Assembly (NCBI RefSeq): GCF_000715015.1
Contig: NZ_JMIW01000003.1
Location: 434,001 to 498,000, forward strand
Direction: 5' to 3'
Length of the DNA: 64,000 bases
From: Erythrobacter longus
GTDB lineage: Bacteria > Pseudomonadota > Alphaproteobacteria > Sphingomonadales > Sphingomonadaceae
Made by a program: the position numbers and the translations under genes. Under the pieces are notes generated by a model. It was given only the letters and a program-made list of their open reading frames with translations, searched no databases and was not told the origin of the DNA. Positions 1-10,154 of the stretch are shown piece by piece. Within the stretch, counting starts at the first letter, position 1; each line of letters begins with the position of its first letter.

Positions 1-1244
1 TCGCGCAGATGGCGGCAGGGTTCTTTACCCCTGTGCCCGGCACTGTCGTTGCGGTCACCGGTACCAATGGCAAAACCAGCGTGTCGGAGATGACCCGCCA
101 GATCTGGCGCATGTGCGGAGAGCGTGCGGCTAGCATCGGGACATTGGGTGTAACCACTCCCGATGGTAGCGTCTCCACCGGGCTCACTACGCCCGATATT
201 GTAACATTTCTCAGTAATATGAGTGGTTTGGCGCGCGAGGGCGTGACCCATGTTGCCTATGAGGCATCGAGCCACGGCCTTTCGCAATTCCGCAACGAAG
301 GCCTGCGCGTGAAGGCCGGGGCTTTTACGAATTTAAGCCGCGACCACCTCGATTATCATGGCACGATGGAAGAGTATTTCGGCTGCAAGATGCGCCTGTT
401 TGCCGAAGTCGTGGAATCGGGTGGCCACGCGGTCATCTGGCAGGGCGATGACGAAAACGAATGGACACAAAGCGCGGTTGCCAGTGCAAAAGCGGGCGGA
501 CTGAATACCTTTACGGTCGGTGATCGAGGCGAAAACTTGCGCCTTGTTGGCCGCGAGGCAAGCCAGCTTGGTCAGATGCTTGAGATTGAGCATGAGGGCA
601 CAGTGCGCAGCGTCAAACTGCCCCTGATCGGGGCGTATCAGGCAGCGAATGCGCTTGTGGCCGCTGGCCTTGCGATTGTGACCGGGGCGGATGTTGGTCT
701 GGTTTTCGATGCGATCTCGCGGCTTCAACCTGTTCGCGGACGGTTGGAGCGGGCTTGTATCACGGCATCGGGCGCGCCTGCCTATGTCGATTATGCGCAT
801 ACGCCGGACGCGTTGGAAGCCGCGATTGCTGCGCTGCGCCCGCATGTTGGCGCAAAAGGTCGCTTGATCATGGTGTTTGGCGCAGGCGGTGACCGTGACA
901 CAGGCAAGCGCGCGCCGATGGGCGAGGTGGCCACGAAAAACGCCGACCTTGCAATCGTCACCGACGACAACCCGCGCGGCGAAGATCCTGCGGACATCCG
1001 CGCGGCAGTCCTTGCAGGAGCAGGCGGCGCAGACCATGTGCGTTCAATCGCAGGACGGCGCGAAGCCATAGCAGCGGCGATTGCCGAAGCAGGCGCAAAC
1101 GACATCATCCTCATCGCCGGAAAAGGCCATGAGCAAGGACAGATAATCGGATCTGGAGAGACAATGCAGGTTTTGCCGTTCGACGATGTGGAAGTGGCGC
1201 GTGAATGCGCAGCGGCCCCGGCTCAAAGTGGGGTTTCGGCATGA
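1..1244 (+). CDS. murE: UDP-MurNAc-L-Ala-D-Glu:meso-diaminopimelate ligase MurE (5' end missing)
   Basis: Cytoplasmic Mur ligase that adds meso-diaminopimelate to UDP-MurNAc-dipeptide. The reading frame is open to the window edge, so the N-terminal domain (roughly the first 80-100 residues of a normal ~490-residue MurE) lies outside. What is visible starts close to the ATP-binding P-loop GTNGKTS (codons near base 60), continues through the central domain, and contains DDNPRGEDP in the C-terminal domain near bases 960-990. DNPR is the motif that marks meso-DAP rather than lysine selection. The gene ends in an ATGA overlap with murF, so the two are translationally coupled. An internal ATG at 9 is not a credible start because it would remove the uridine-binding domain. 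Confidence 0.96.
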   Translation, partial: AQMAAGFFTPVPGTVVAVTGTNGKTSVSEMTRQIWRMCGERAASIGTLGVTTPDGSVSTGLTTPDIVTFLSNMSGLAREGVTHVAYEASSHGLSQFRNEGLRVKAGAFTNLSRDHLDYHGTMEEYFGCKMRLFAEVVESGGHAVIWQGDDENEWTQSAVASAKAGGLNTFTVGDRGENLRLVGREASQLGQMLEIEHEGTVRSVKLPLIGAYQAANALVAAGLAIVTGADVGLVFDAISRLQPVRGRLERACITASGAPAYVDYAHTPDALEAAIAALRPHVGAKGRLIMVFGAGGDRDTGKRAPMGEVATKNADLAIVTDDNPRGEDPADIRAAVLAGAGGADHVRSIAGRREAIAAAIAEAGANDIILIAGKGHEQGQIIGSGETMQVLPFDDVEVARECAAAPAQSGVSA

Positions 1245-2725
1245 GCGCGCGTCACGCTTTATTGCACCAATGGCCAGCGGACCCGCGTGATGCGCTTCCG
1301 CTTGCCTTGTGGGATGCGCCCTCGATTGAGGCGGCGACCGGGGGGCGCGCAAGCCATCAGTTTCAGGCATCCGGCGTCGAAATGGACAGCCGCGATGTAC
1401 GCCCCGGCGACCTGTTTATCGCTCTTAAAGGCGAGGCGATGGATGGGCACAAGTTCCTGCCCGCAGCCTTTACCAAAGGGGCGGTGGCCGCAATCGTGGA
1501 CCGCCCGGTCGATTATCCTCATGTCCTTGTAAAAGACACTACGCAGGCGCTTCACGCGCTTGCCCACTACGCCCGCGACCGGGGTAAGGCTGTGCGCATT
1601 GGGGTGACGGGTTCGGTCGGCAAAACCGGCGTCAAAGAGGCGATCTTTGCTGCGCTTGACCGGTCCAGCAGAGGCGCTGCCCACCGCAGCGTGAGGAGCT
1701 ATAACAACCACGTCGGCGTCCCGCTCAGCCTTGCACGTATGCCAGCGCGCGCGAAATATGGCGTGTTTGAAATGGGCATGAACCACGAGGGCGAAATCGC
1801 GCCTTTGTCCGCTCATGTCCGCCCGCATGTGGCTCTCATTACGACGATTGCGCCGGCTCACATTGAAAATCTCGGCAGCATGGAAGCGATTGCGGACGAA
1901 AAGTCGCAGATTTTCACCGGCCTTATGCCCGGCGGCACCGCTATTATTCCAGCGGACAGCGATTACGCGCCGCGCATGATTGCGAACGCCAAGGCGATGG
2001 GCGTCACAATCGTCACCTTTGGCCGCAGCGCTGATGCCGATGTGCGCCTGATCGACGCTATCCCAAGCGCCAATGGTGGTTCCCTTGTGACGGCGCAATT
2101 GGGGTCAGGCCTTTCAGCGGCGCGGCTTTGCTTCACCGTCGCAGAGCCGGGTGAGCATTGGGTTTCCAACGCTCTGGGCGTGATCGCAGCCGTGCGCGCA
2201 GCGGGCGGTGATCTGGGCGCTGCAGGCCTTGCACTGGCTGAAATGGGCGGCCTTAAGGGACGCGGTGCACGCCTTGAAATCGAGGCAGCTGGCGGCAAGG
2301 CGCTGATGATCGATGAAAGCTATAATGCGAACCCTGCATCCATGCGGGCAACGCTCAAAGCGCTTGGCCAAACCCCTGCGCTTCGCCGGATCGCAGTATT
2401 GGGTTCAATGAAAGAATTGGGCGATTTTGCCCCCGATTTTCACCGTCAACTGGCAGAGCCACTCGTCAAGGAAGGCATCGACCACGTGATTCTTGTTGGC
2501 GAAGAAATGCGCGCACTTGCAGGCGAGTTGGGGAGAAGAAGCGGCGATGCGCTTGGCTTTAAGCCCACGTTCTACCATTGCAGTACACCCGGGGAAGCAA
2601 TCGAGGCGCTAGACGCGTTTGGATTGACCCACGGCGACACTGTTCTGGTCAAGGGTTCCAATTCGGTCGGCCTTGGCGGACTTGTCTCACATTACACGAG
2701 CAATGCCTCCACACGGGGCGGCTGA
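1241..2725 (+). CDS. murF: UDP-MurNAc-tripeptide:D-Ala-D-Ala ligase MurF
   Basis: Adds D-Ala-D-Ala to UDP-MurNAc-tripeptide, completing the soluble peptidoglycan precursor. About 494 residues, normal for the family. The P-loop GVTGSVGKTGVKEA sits near residue 125; a Mur ligase central domain with the NNHVGVPL segment and a C-terminal domain with DESYNANP follow, all typical of MurF. I choose ATG 1241, which overlaps the murE stop (ATGA); an in-frame start at 1205 exists but would lie deep inside murE. The stop is 9 bases before mraY. Confidence 0.96.
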   Translation: MSARHALLHQWPADPRDALPLALWDAPSIEAATGGRASHQFQASGVEMDSRDVRPGDLFIALKGEAMDGHKFLPAAFTKGAVAAIVDRPVDYPHVLVKDTTQALHALAHYARDRGKAVRIGVTGSVGKTGVKEAIFAALDRSSRGAAHRSVRSYNNHVGVPLSLARMPARAKYGVFEMGMNHEGEIAPLSAHVRPHVALITTIAPAHIENLGSMEAIADEKSQIFTGLMPGGTAIIPADSDYAPRMIANAKAMGVTIVTFGRSADADVRLIDAIPSANGGSLVTAQLGSGLSAARLCFTVAEPGEHWVSNALGVIAAVRAAGGDLGAAGLALAEMGGLKGRGARLEIEAAGGKALMIDESYNANPASMRATLKALGQTPALRRIAVLGSMKELGDFAPDFHRQLAEPLVKEGIDHVILVGEEMRALAGELGRRSGDALGFKPTFYHCSTPGEAIEALDAFGLTHGDTVLVKGSNSVGLGGLVSHYTSNASTRGG

Positions 2726-2734
2726 GGGATCTGA

Positions 2735-3805
2735 ATGCTCTACTGGATCGCAGAACTTTTAGGATTTGAGGGAGCCCTCAATCTGGTGCGTTATCAAACG
2801 TTTCGCTTTGGCGCGGCGTTGATGACGGCGATGATCCTGGGCCTTATTATTGGCCCCAAGATGATCAACATTCTGCGCGTGCGGCAGGGCAAGGGCCAAC
2901 CGATCCGCGAAGATGGTCCGCAAAGCCACCTCGCCAAGCGCGGCACGCCGACCATGGGCGGGTTGCTCATTCTGGTCAGCCTCGCGGTTTCGCTCCTTCT
3001 TTGGATGGACCTCAGCAATCCGTTTGTGTGGGCGTGTCTGGCAGTCACCATCGGCTTTGGCATCATCGGGTTTGTCGATGATTACGACAAAGTCACCAAG
3101 AACAGCCACGCCGGGCTTTCAGGGCGTGTCCGGCTGCTTCTGGAGTTCGTGGTCGCTGGCATTGCGAGTTATATCATCGTGGGCCAGATCAACACCAACC
3201 TCTACATCCCGTTCTTTTCCGACGTCCAAATCCCGCTGGGACCAGCGTATTATCTGTTCGCCGCCTTCGTCATGGTGGGCGCTGGTAATGCGGTGAATTT
3301 GACCGATGGCCTTGATGGTCTTGCGATTATGCCCGTCATTATCGCAAGCGGAACCTTTGCAATCATCGCATACCTCGTGGGCCGTCCCGACTTTAGCGTA
3401 TATCTTGGCATTCCCCACGTTCCGGGCGCAGGGGAGCTGGCAATATTCTGCGCGGCGATCATGGGAGGGGGGCTCGCCTTCCTCTGGTTCAATGCGCCGC
3501 CAGCGGCGGTGTTTATGGGCGATACAGGTTCCCTTGCGCTTGGCGGGGCATTGGGGGCAATCGCCGTCGCCTCGCACCACGAAGTCGTCCTTGCGATTGT
3601 CGGCGGGCTGTTCGTGCTCGAAGCGGCCTCAGTCATCATTCAGGTTTTCTGGTTCAAACGCACGGGCAAGCGGGTGTTCCGCATGGCCCCGATTCACCAC
3701 CATTTCGAACAGCTCGGCTGGTCGGAGAGCAAGGTCGTGATCCGCTTCTGGATCATCGCCATCGTGCTTGCGCTGATCGGTCTTTCCACGCTCAAACTGA
3801 GGTAG
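2735..3805 (+). CDS. mraY: phospho-N-acetylmuramoyl-pentapeptide transferase MraY
   Basis: Polytopic inner-membrane enzyme that transfers phospho-MurNAc-pentapeptide to undecaprenyl phosphate, making lipid I. The 356-residue product has about ten hydrophobic segments, the GTPTMGG motif near residue 70, the aspartate-rich GFVDDYDK loop near residue 110, [10 protein letters not shown] near residue 190 and the APIHHHFE motif near the C-terminus; these hold the Mg2+-binding and catalytic residues of the family. It stands between murF and murD with short gaps, so it is surely in the same transcript. Confidence 0.97.
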   Translation: MLYWIAELLGFEGALNLVRYQTFRFGAALMTAMILGLIIGPKMINILRVRQGKGQPIREDGPQSHLAKRGTPTMGGLLILVSLAVSLLLWMDLSNPFVWACLAVTIGFGIIGFVDDYDKVTKNSHAGLSGRVRLLLEFVVAGIASYIIVGQINTNLYIPFFSDVQIPLGPAYYLFAAFVMVGAGNAVNLTDGLDGLAIMPVIIASGTFAIIAYLVGRPDFSVYLGIPHVPGAGELAIFCAAIMGGGLAFLWFNAPPAAVFMGDTGSLALGGALGAIAVASHHEVVLAIVGGLFVLEAASVIIQVFWFKRTGKRVFRMAPIHHHFEQLGWSESKVVIRFWIIAIVLALIGLSTLKLR

Positions 3806-3815
3806 CGCCCAACAC

Positions 3816-5225
3816 GTGATTACATCGCCCGCCTTTGCTGACAAACGATACGCGGTCCTCGGGCTCGCGCGATCAGGTGCGGCAGCGGTGGAGGCTCTTC
3901 TGGCAAGCGGGGCACAAGTCACCGTCTGGGACCGTCAGGATGTGGCGCGCGCACCGTTTGAAGGACGCTGCGAGATCGCTGATCCGTTGGAGATGGACCT
4001 TGCCGGATTTGACGGCCTTGTGGTCTCTCCCGGAGTGCCCTTGAACACGCATCCGATTGCGGCCCACGCTGCAAGGTTTGGTGTGCCGGTGATCGGCGAT
4101 ATCGAATTGTTCGCCATGGCGCGCAAAGACTTGCCCGCGCACCGCGTCGTTGGCGTGACGGGCACCAATGGCAAATCGACCACCGTTGCTCTCATCCACC
4201 ATATCCTCGCAATGGCGGGTCTCCCCGCGTTGCTTGGCGGGAACATTGGCGAGCCGATCATGGGTCAGGATCCGCTTGAGCCGAATGGCCAAGGTACGGG
4301 CGTCTATGTGCTGGAGCTGTCGAGCTATCAGATCGACCTCTCGTTTGGCCTCGATTGCGAGGCGACGGCGCTCACCAATATCACGCCCGACCATCTTGAT
4401 CGCTATGACGGCTTTGCCGCCTATGCCGCATCCAAAGCGCGCCTGTTCAAAATGCAGAGCGAAAGCGGGCTTGCCGTGTTCGGCTCGCTTGAAGAGCCCG
4501 CTGGCGCGATTTTCGAAACCGAACGCACCCGCCGCCCCGCTGGCAGAGCGGTCGCAGCCGACCTTGAAGCTATCGCCGGTCTGCAACACGAATGGCCAAG
4601 CCTTCAAGGGCCCCACAATCTTGAAAACGCGGCCGTTGCAGTTGCAATCGTCGAGGAGCTGGGCGTGACAAAGGCGCAGTGGCAGCATGCGCTCCAACGC
4701 TTTCGCAGCCTGCCGCACCGGATGGAATTTGTGTGCGAGGAACACGGCGTCACATTCGTCAACGACAGCAAGGCGACCAACACCGCCTCTTCTGCGCCCG
4801 CATTGGCCGCTTACCCGCCGCGCACCGAAATCCGCTATGCTGCACCGCGCGTCCACTGGATCGTCGGGGGGCTCGCCAAAGAGGACGGTCTTGGCGCTTG
4901 CGAGGACATGCTGTCCAATATCGCGGCGGCTTACACTATCGGTGAGGCAGGCCCGCGTTTTGCCGATCTGCTAGAAGGCCGCGTTCCCAAGGTGGAGCGC
5001 TGCGAACTTGTGTCCGAAGCCGTTGCCAGAGCCCGCGATGCGGCACAGCCCGGCGATGTCGTGCTGTTCAGCCCTGCCTGCGCCAGCTTTGACCAGTTTC
5101 GCGACTATGAAAACCGCGGCGACCACTTCCGCAAGCTTGTCGGCGTAATCGCAGAAGAAGGCGACTGCGAGCCAGCCGCTTTCCCGAACACCGATGCAGA
5201 CTATATCAAGGGGGAGATCGCGTGA
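3816..5225 (+). CDS. murD: UDP-MurNAc-L-Ala:D-Glu ligase MurD
   Basis: Cytoplasmic Mur ligase adding D-glutamate to UDP-MurNAc-L-Ala. The 469-residue product has an N-terminal Rossmann-like domain (YAVLGLARSG), a P-loop GVTGTNGKST near residue 115, NITPDHLDRY in the central domain and FVNDSKATN at the start of the C-terminal domain, the usual MurD order. The start is a GTG at 3816, 11 bases after the mraY stop; no better ATG precedes the conserved N-terminus. The end overlaps the GTG of ftsW (GTGA). The C-terminus carries an extra tail of about 15 residues after the final domain. Confidence 0.96.
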   Translation: MITSPAFADKRYAVLGLARSGAAAVEALLASGAQVTVWDRQDVARAPFEGRCEIADPLEMDLAGFDGLVVSPGVPLNTHPIAAHAARFGVPVIGDIELFAMARKDLPAHRVVGVTGTNGKSTTVALIHHILAMAGLPALLGGNIGEPIMGQDPLEPNGQGTGVYVLELSSYQIDLSFGLDCEATALTNITPDHLDRYDGFAAYAASKARLFKMQSESGLAVFGSLEEPAGAIFETERTRRPAGRAVAADLEAIAGLQHEWPSLQGPHNLENAAVAVAIVEELGVTKAQWQHALQRFRSLPHRMEFVCEEHGVTFVNDSKATNTASSAPALAAYPPRTEIRYAAPRVHWIVGGLAKEDGLGACEDMLSNIAAAYTIGEAGPRFADLLEGRVPKVERCELVSEAVARARDAAQPGDVVLFSPACASFDQFRDYENRGDHFRKLVGVIAEEGDCEPAAFPNTDADYIKGEIA

Positions 5226-6463
5226 GCCTCTCTACTAATGGCACCAACGTCAATTCGGTTCGAGGCGACGCCCGCTTCCACGCACCCGTTGCTGTGCGCC
5301 GTGGATTTGCGGACCGCGTTCTCATCTGGTGGCGTGAAATTGATAAGGTGCTCCTGGGGCTAGTCATTTTGCTGATGGTTCTGGGAACAATTGCTGTGGC
5401 GGCCGCATCGCCTGCTGGCGGCAAGCAGTATGGCGTCCACGAATTTGCCTTTCTCCAGCGTCACATCGTGTTTCAGGTGATGGGCCTTGGCGTTATCCTT
5501 GGGGCGTCATTCTTGAGCCGGGAGGACGCGCGAAGGCTCGGCATTCTCTTGGCGGTGGTCATGCTGTTCCTGCTTTTGCTCGTACCCTTGATCGGGGTGG
5601 AGAAAAACGGTGCGCGCCGCTGGCTCAATGTCGGCATGTCGTTGCAGCCGTCCGAATTTCTGAAGCCCGGCTTTGCGATCCTGCTTGCGTGGATGCTTTC
5701 GTGGAGGATGCGCGATCAAAGCCTGCCGGTGCTGGGCTATGCGACGCTCGCGATGGTGTTGGTCGCCGCGCTTTTGATGCTTCAACCCAACCTTGGCGCA
5801 ACCATCCTGTTTGGCGGCGTGTGGTTTGTGCTTGTCCTTTTGTCGGGCGTTTCGCTTGCGAAAATGGGCGCATTGGTCGGGGCCGGGATCGGCGGGCTGA
5901 CGGCGGCCTATTTCCTTTATGACAATGCGCGCTACCGCATCGACAGCTTCCTTGGCGGGGGCACGGCATATGACCAGGTGTATCTGGCAGAGCGCACGCT
6001 TACCTCTGGCGGATGGACAGGCAGCGGCCTGTTTCTGGGCACGCGCAAAATGCAATTGCCCGAGGCTCACACCGATTACATCTTCTCCGTCATTGGCGAA
6101 GAGTTCGGCCTGCTCGCCTGCGCGGTCATTCTGCTCCTCTATGTTGCGATCATTACCCGTGCGCTGGTCCGGCTTGTGAATGAGGAAAACCTGTTCGCAA
6201 CACTGGCCGCTGCGGGCCTTGCGACGCTTATCGGTGGACAGGCGTTCATCAATATGGCGGTGAACCTCCAACTCTTCCCGTCCAAGGGCATGACCTTGCC
6301 ATTGGTAAGTTACGGGGGATCATCGACGCTGGCGATTTGCCTAACCTTCGGACTGCTCTTAGCGATTACCCGTCGTAATCCCTTCCTGGAGCGCGAGAAG
6401 CCGGGCCTCAAAGACCTGCTTGGCCGCTCTGGACCCGAAGACAGCAAGCCGAGAGCGTTTTGA
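5222..6463 (+). CDS. ftsW: septal peptidoglycan polymerase FtsW (SEDS family)
   Basis: SEDS-family membrane glycosyltransferase that polymerises lipid II at the septum together with its class B PBP partner (FtsI, not in the window). The 413-residue product has ~10 membrane segments, starting after a ~45-residue cytoplasmic N-terminus. The family signatures near the C-terminus are present: GEEFGLL near residue 300 and the LPLVSYGGSS stretch near residue 360. The GTG start overlaps the murD stop. Position inside the dcw cluster supports ftsW over rodA. Confidence 0.96.
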   Translation: MSLSTNGTNVNSVRGDARFHAPVAVRRGFADRVLIWWREIDKVLLGLVILLMVLGTIAVAAASPAGGKQYGVHEFAFLQRHIVFQVMGLGVILGASFLSREDARRLGILLAVVMLFLLLLVPLIGVEKNGARRWLNVGMSLQPSEFLKPGFAILLAWMLSWRMRDQSLPVLGYATLAMVLVAALLMLQPNLGATILFGGVWFVLVLLSGVSLAKMGALVGAGIGGLTAAYFLYDNARYRIDSFLGGGTAYDQVYLAERTLTSGGWTGSGLFLGTRKMQLPEAHTDYIFSVIGEEFGLLACAVILLLYVAIITRALVRLVNEENLFATLAAAGLATLIGGQAFINMAVNLQLFPSKGMTLPLVSYGGSSTLAICLTFGLLLAITRRNPFLEREKPGLKDLLGRSGPEDSKPRAF

Positions 6464-7683
6464 TGAGAAGTGAGACACCAAAAGGAGCCAGCCGCCACTT
6501 TGTTCTGGCCGCAGGGGGAACCGGGGGACATCTGATCCCCGCCTTTGCCTTGGCAGAGGAACTGCACGCGCGCGGGCACCATGTCGCTCTCATCACGGAT
6601 GAACGCGGGAGCAATATTCCGGGTAAGCCTGACTTTTTGACCGCCCATATTTTGCCCGCAGGCCGCTTTGGCAAAAACCCGCTGAAATGGGTGAACGGCG
6701 TTCGCGCGGTGCTCGAAGGGCGCAATATGGCGCTGCGCCTGTTCGAGACGATCCAGCCTTCCGCGATTATCGGCTTTGGCGGATATCCTGCTTTCCCCGC
6801 TCTGCTCGCGGCCAAAGCGGTGAAACTACCAAGCGCGGTGCACGAACAAAATGCGGTTCTGGGCCGGGTAAACCGCCTTCTGGCGCGCGGGGTTGATGCG
6901 ATTGCAACCTCTTACCCGCAGGTTGCGCGGCTCAAGGCAAAGTATTCGGGCAAAGTCCACTTGGTCGGCAATCCGGTGCGCGAAGAGGTTTTGGCGCTCA
7001 GGGATGAGGATTTCCCCGCGCTCACCGAAGAGGGATTGCTCCGCGTGTTGATCACTGGCGGTTCGCAAGGGGCAAGCGTGCTTTCCGAAGTGGTGCCCGA
7101 TGGCCTTGCAATGTTGCCCCCGGCGCTCAGGTCGCGCCTTCAGGTGACACAGCAATGCCGTAAAGAAGATCTCGATGTGGTGCGAGAGCGTTATGCCAAT
7201 CACGATATCCCCGCAGAGCTTGGCACCTATTTTGAGGATATGCACGAGCGCCTTGCCGATACGCATCTGTTTATCGGGCGCGCGGGCGCATCGACCATTG
7301 CAGAATTGACTGCCGTTGGCCGTCCTGCGATCCTTGTCCCGCTGCCGATTGCGACCGATGACCATCAGGCGGCGAACACTGGCGAAATCGTGAAGGCGGG
7401 CGGGGCGCGCATGATCCGCCAAGACCGCTTCACACCCAAGGAACTCGCCAAACAAATTCAGGCGCTGGCGCAAAACCCGGCAAGCCTTTCCAACGCAGCG
7501 CACGGTTCATGGAATTGCGGCAGGCCAAAAGCTGCCAAAGACCTTGCCGATCTGGTTGAAAGCATGGGCGGCATCGACCTGATGGACGTCATTCGCGTGG
7601 GCGAGGGCGCACAAAAGGCGAGCGCAACCGCGACCAAGGCGCAGCCAGCCAATTGCGAGAGCTCAGAGGATGCGGCCGCATGA
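6463..7683 (+). CDS. murG: UDP-GlcNAc:lipid I N-acetylglucosaminyltransferase MurG
   Basis: Peripheral inner-membrane GT-B glycosyltransferase converting lipid I to lipid II. The glycine-rich loop AAGGTGGH lies near the N-terminus, FGGYPAFPA and the [12 protein letters not shown] segment follow, and the donor-site motif [13 protein letters not shown] and the DDHQ motif are in the C-terminal lobe. ATG 6463 overlaps the ftsW stop by one base (TGATG); a TTG at 6460 is also possible. The protein is about 406 residues, with a longer Ala/Thr-rich tail than the common ~360-residue MurG. Confidence 0.95.
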   Translation: MRSETPKGASRHFVLAAGGTGGHLIPAFALAEELHARGHHVALITDERGSNIPGKPDFLTAHILPAGRFGKNPLKWVNGVRAVLEGRNMALRLFETIQPSAIIGFGGYPAFPALLAAKAVKLPSAVHEQNAVLGRVNRLLARGVDAIATSYPQVARLKAKYSGKVHLVGNPVREEVLALRDEDFPALTEEGLLRVLITGGSQGASVLSEVVPDGLAMLPPALRSRLQVTQQCRKEDLDVVRERYANHDIPAELGTYFEDMHERLADTHLFIGRAGASTIAELTAVGRPAILVPLPIATDDHQAANTGEIVKAGGARMIRQDRFTPKELAKQIQALAQNPASLSNAAHGSWNCGRPKAAKDLADLVESMGGIDLMDVIRVGEGAQKASATATKAQPANCESSEDAAA

Positions 7684-9131
7684 AAGGTGTCGGCACTGAT
7701 ATAGGCACGATCCATTTCGTCGGCATCGGCGGGATCGGCATGTCCGGCATTGCTGAGGTCATGCGCAATCTTGGCTATACCGTCCAGGGCAGCGACCTGG
7801 CCGAAGGACCAAGCGTAGAGCGCCTCCGCTCGCGTGGGATTACGGTCCATATCGGCCACGCCAAAGAAAACGTCGAGGGCGCAGCGGTAGTCGTCACATC
7901 CACCGCCGTGCGCCGCACCAACCCTGAGGTGGCCCACGCATTGGAAAACCGCATACCAGTGGTGCGCCGCGCAGAGATGCTGGCCGAATTGATGCGGCTT
8001 AAATCTACTGTCGCGGTGGCAGGCACGCATGGCAAAACAACCACCACCTCGATGATCGCAAGCCTGCTCGACAAAGGGCAGGTTGACCCCACCGTCATCA
8101 ACGGCGGCATTATTGAACAATATGGTTCCAACGCGCGGCTGGGCGATAGCGACTGGATGGTGGTCGAGGCCGATGAAAGCGACGGGAGCTTCCTGAGGCT
8201 CGATGGCACCATCGCGGTTGTCACCAATATCGACCCCGAACATCTTGACCATTATGGCGATTTTGACGGTGTCAAACGCGCCTTTGTCGAGTTCATTCAC
8301 AACGTCCCCTTCTATGGCGCGGCGATCCTGTGTGTGGACCATCCAGAGGTTCAGGCCGTCATCGGCGAAGTGCGCGACCGCAAGGTTGTGACCTATGGCT
8401 TCTCGCTTCAGGCCGACATTTGCGGCGTCAATATTCAGCCCTCTGACGGCGGCAACACTTTTGATGTGATCGTGCGTCAGCGCGGAGAAGAGGACCGCCG
8501 GATCGAAGGCGTGCACTTGCCCATGCCGGGCCGCCACAATGTGCAGAACGCTCTCGCCGCGATTGCTGTCGCGATTGAGATGGGTTGTTCTGACGAGGTC
8601 ATCCGCGAAGGGTTTGCCGCTTTTGGCGGAGTGCGCCGCCGCTTTACCAAGGTTGGTTCTATCGAATTGGATGGCGGCCCTGGCAAAAGTGGTTCGGTCA
8701 CCGTGATCGATGATTACGCCCACCACCCGGTCGAAATCCGCGCCGTTCTTGGGGCAGCGCGCGAAGCGGTTGCTGCGAAGGACGCCGGAGGCCGCGTTAT
8801 CGCCGTTGCACAGCCCCACCGCTACACCCGCCTGCGCGATTTGATGGACGATTTCCAAAGCTGTTTTAACGAAGCCGATGTGGTCTTCATCACCCCGGTT
8901 TACGAAGCGGGCGAGGACCCGATTGAAGGCGTTGATGCAACAGCGCTTGCAGCGGGCCTTGTGTCGCGCGGACACCGTTCTGCGCGCACCACAAAAGGCC
9001 AGGACGAATTGGCCGCCACACTGGCCGACGAAATCGCGCCCGGAGATATCATCGTGTGCCTTGGCGCGGGCGACATCACCAAATGGGCAGCAAACCTCGG
9101 GGGCGCAATTTCAGCGATCAAAACGGCATGA
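7680..9131 (+). CDS. murC: UDP-MurNAc:L-alanine ligase MurC
   Basis: First Mur ligase of the pathway, adding L-alanine to UDP-MurNAc. About 483 residues. [14 protein letters not shown] near the N-terminus, [11 protein letters not shown]-loop near residue 118, the [11 protein letters not shown] segment and [14 protein letters not shown] in the C-terminal half are characteristic. ATG 7680 overlaps the murG stop (ATGA) and gives the conserved start MKGVGTD; a longer start inside murG is unlikely. It is followed by an ATGA overlap with murB. Confidence 0.96.
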   Translation: MKGVGTDIGTIHFVGIGGIGMSGIAEVMRNLGYTVQGSDLAEGPSVERLRSRGITVHIGHAKENVEGAAVVVTSTAVRRTNPEVAHALENRIPVVRRAEMLAELMRLKSTVAVAGTHGKTTTTSMIASLLDKGQVDPTVINGGIIEQYGSNARLGDSDWMVVEADESDGSFLRLDGTIAVVTNIDPEHLDHYGDFDGVKRAFVEFIHNVPFYGAAILCVDHPEVQAVIGEVRDRKVVTYGFSLQADICGVNIQPSDGGNTFDVIVRQRGEEDRRIEGVHLPMPGRHNVQNALAAIAVAIEMGCSDEVIREGFAAFGGVRRRFTKVGSIELDGGPGKSGSVTVIDDYAHHPVEIRAVLGAAREAVAAKDAGGRVIAVAQPHRYTRLRDLMDDFQSCFNEADVVFITPVYEAGEDPIEGVDATALAAGLVSRGHRSARTTKGQDELAATLADEIAPGDIIVCLGAGDITKWAANLGGAISAIKTA

Positions 9132-10048
9132 GCGCGCAAGTGACAAATACAAATACTTCCCCCGTCCCAACCGGCACAGTGCGCGGCAAACTTACGCCCG
9201 ACGCACCTTTGGCCAAACACGTCTGGTTCAAAAGCGGGGGCAATGCCGATTGGTTGTTTGAGCCTGCTGATCTGGACGACCTCAAGGCGTTCTTGAAAGC
9301 GCTAGAGCCCGGCACCCCAGTGATGCCCTTGGGCGTTGGCTCCAACATGATTATCCGCGATGGCGGCGTGCCGGGTGTGGTGATCAAATTGGGCGCAGCC
9401 TTCGCTGAGGTCAATGTCACCGGCGAGACGACGATTGAGGCAGGTGCTTTCGCGCCGGTCAGCATGGTTGCGCGCCGTGCGGCAAAGGCTGGCATTGACG
9501 GCCTCAGGTTCTTTATCGGCATCCCCGGTTCGGTCGGCGGCGTCACCAAGATGAACGGTGGATGCTATGGCCGCGAAACCTGCGACGTGCTGACCTCCTG
9601 CGATGTGATCCTGCCGGGCGGTGAGTTCGTAACGCTGACCAATGCAGACCTTGCATTTTCCTATCGCCACTCTGCCTTGCCAGAAGGAGCGGTTGTGGTC
9701 GCGGTGCGTTTCGAGGGCTTTCCCGGCGACCCGGAAGAAATCAAAGCGGACATGGCCCGCATCTCGAACACTCGCAAAGAAAGCCAGCCTATTGGGTCAA
9801 TGACAGGCGGTTCGACTTTCAAGAACCCTGAAGGTCATTCGAGCTGGAAACTGATTGATGATGCAGGGCTTCGAGGCTTCACCCACGGCGGGGCACAGGT
9901 CAGCGAAAAGCACTGCAATTTCCTCATCAACACAGGCACTGCGACAAGCACGGATATCGAGGAGTTGGGCGAATTGGTGCGCGAAAAAGTCTATGCAAAT
10001 TCCGGCATCAAGCTTGAGTGGGAAATCCGCCGGGTGGGGCGGGTATGA
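9128..10048 (+). CDS. murB: UDP-N-acetylenolpyruvoylglucosamine reductase MurB
   Basis: FAD- and NADPH-dependent reductase making UDP-MurNAc. About 306 residues, of the shorter MurB type: [14 protein letters not shown] is the FAD-binding segment, [15 protein letters not shown] is the second flavin-contacting stretch, FSYRHSALP carries the family's tyrosine/arginine, and [10 protein letters not shown] carries the catalytic serine. ATG 9128 overlaps the murC stop. It is followed by 106 non-coding bases with two hairpins before ddl, the only sizeable gap in the first 12 kb. Confidence 0.96.
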   Translation: MSAQVTNTNTSPVPTGTVRGKLTPDAPLAKHVWFKSGGNADWLFEPADLDDLKAFLKALEPGTPVMPLGVGSNMIIRDGGVPGVVIKLGAAFAEVNVTGETTIEAGAFAPVSMVARRAAKAGIDGLRFFIGIPGSVGGVTKMNGGCYGRETCDVLTSCDVILPGGEFVTLTNADLAFSYRHSALPEGAVVVAVRFEGFPGDPEEIKADMARISNTRKESQPIGSMTGGSTFKNPEGHSSWKLIDDAGLRGFTHGGAQVSEKHCNFLINTGTATSTDIEELGELVREKVYANSGIKLEWEIRRVGRV

Positions 10049-10076
10049 AGATGCGCTTTGCCTTTACTAATGTGCT

Positions 10077-10137
10077 CTCCTGCGAAAGCAGGAGCCTATC
10101 TCCAACTCTCGATGATGGACTCCTGCGTTCGCAGGAG
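10077..10137. repeat. REP-like pair of palindromes between murB and ddl
   Basis: Two perfect hairpins share the same 7-bp stem, CTCCTGC/GCAGGAG: 10077-10094 (loop GAAA) and 10120-10137 (loop GTTC). The second differs from the reverse complement of the first by a single base in the loop, so the pair is an inverted duplicate separated by 25 bases. No T-run follows either hairpin, which argues against a plain terminator. Short CTCCTGC palindromes of this kind look like the dispersed REP/BIME-type repeats seen in many alphaproteobacterial genomes; that assignment is inference. Confidence 0.7.
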
Positions 10138-10154
10138 ATCACGGGGTGGGCCGC

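Noticed and set aside
333..1037. Long open frame antisense to murE (and similar long antisense frames throughout the cell-wall cluster)
   Set aside because: High-GC third-position bias opens the complementary frames; no SD, no domains, and the + strand genes are certain.
1205..1240. Upstream start for murF
   Set aside because: It would extend into murE; ATG 1241 makes the same ATGA overlap as its neighbours.
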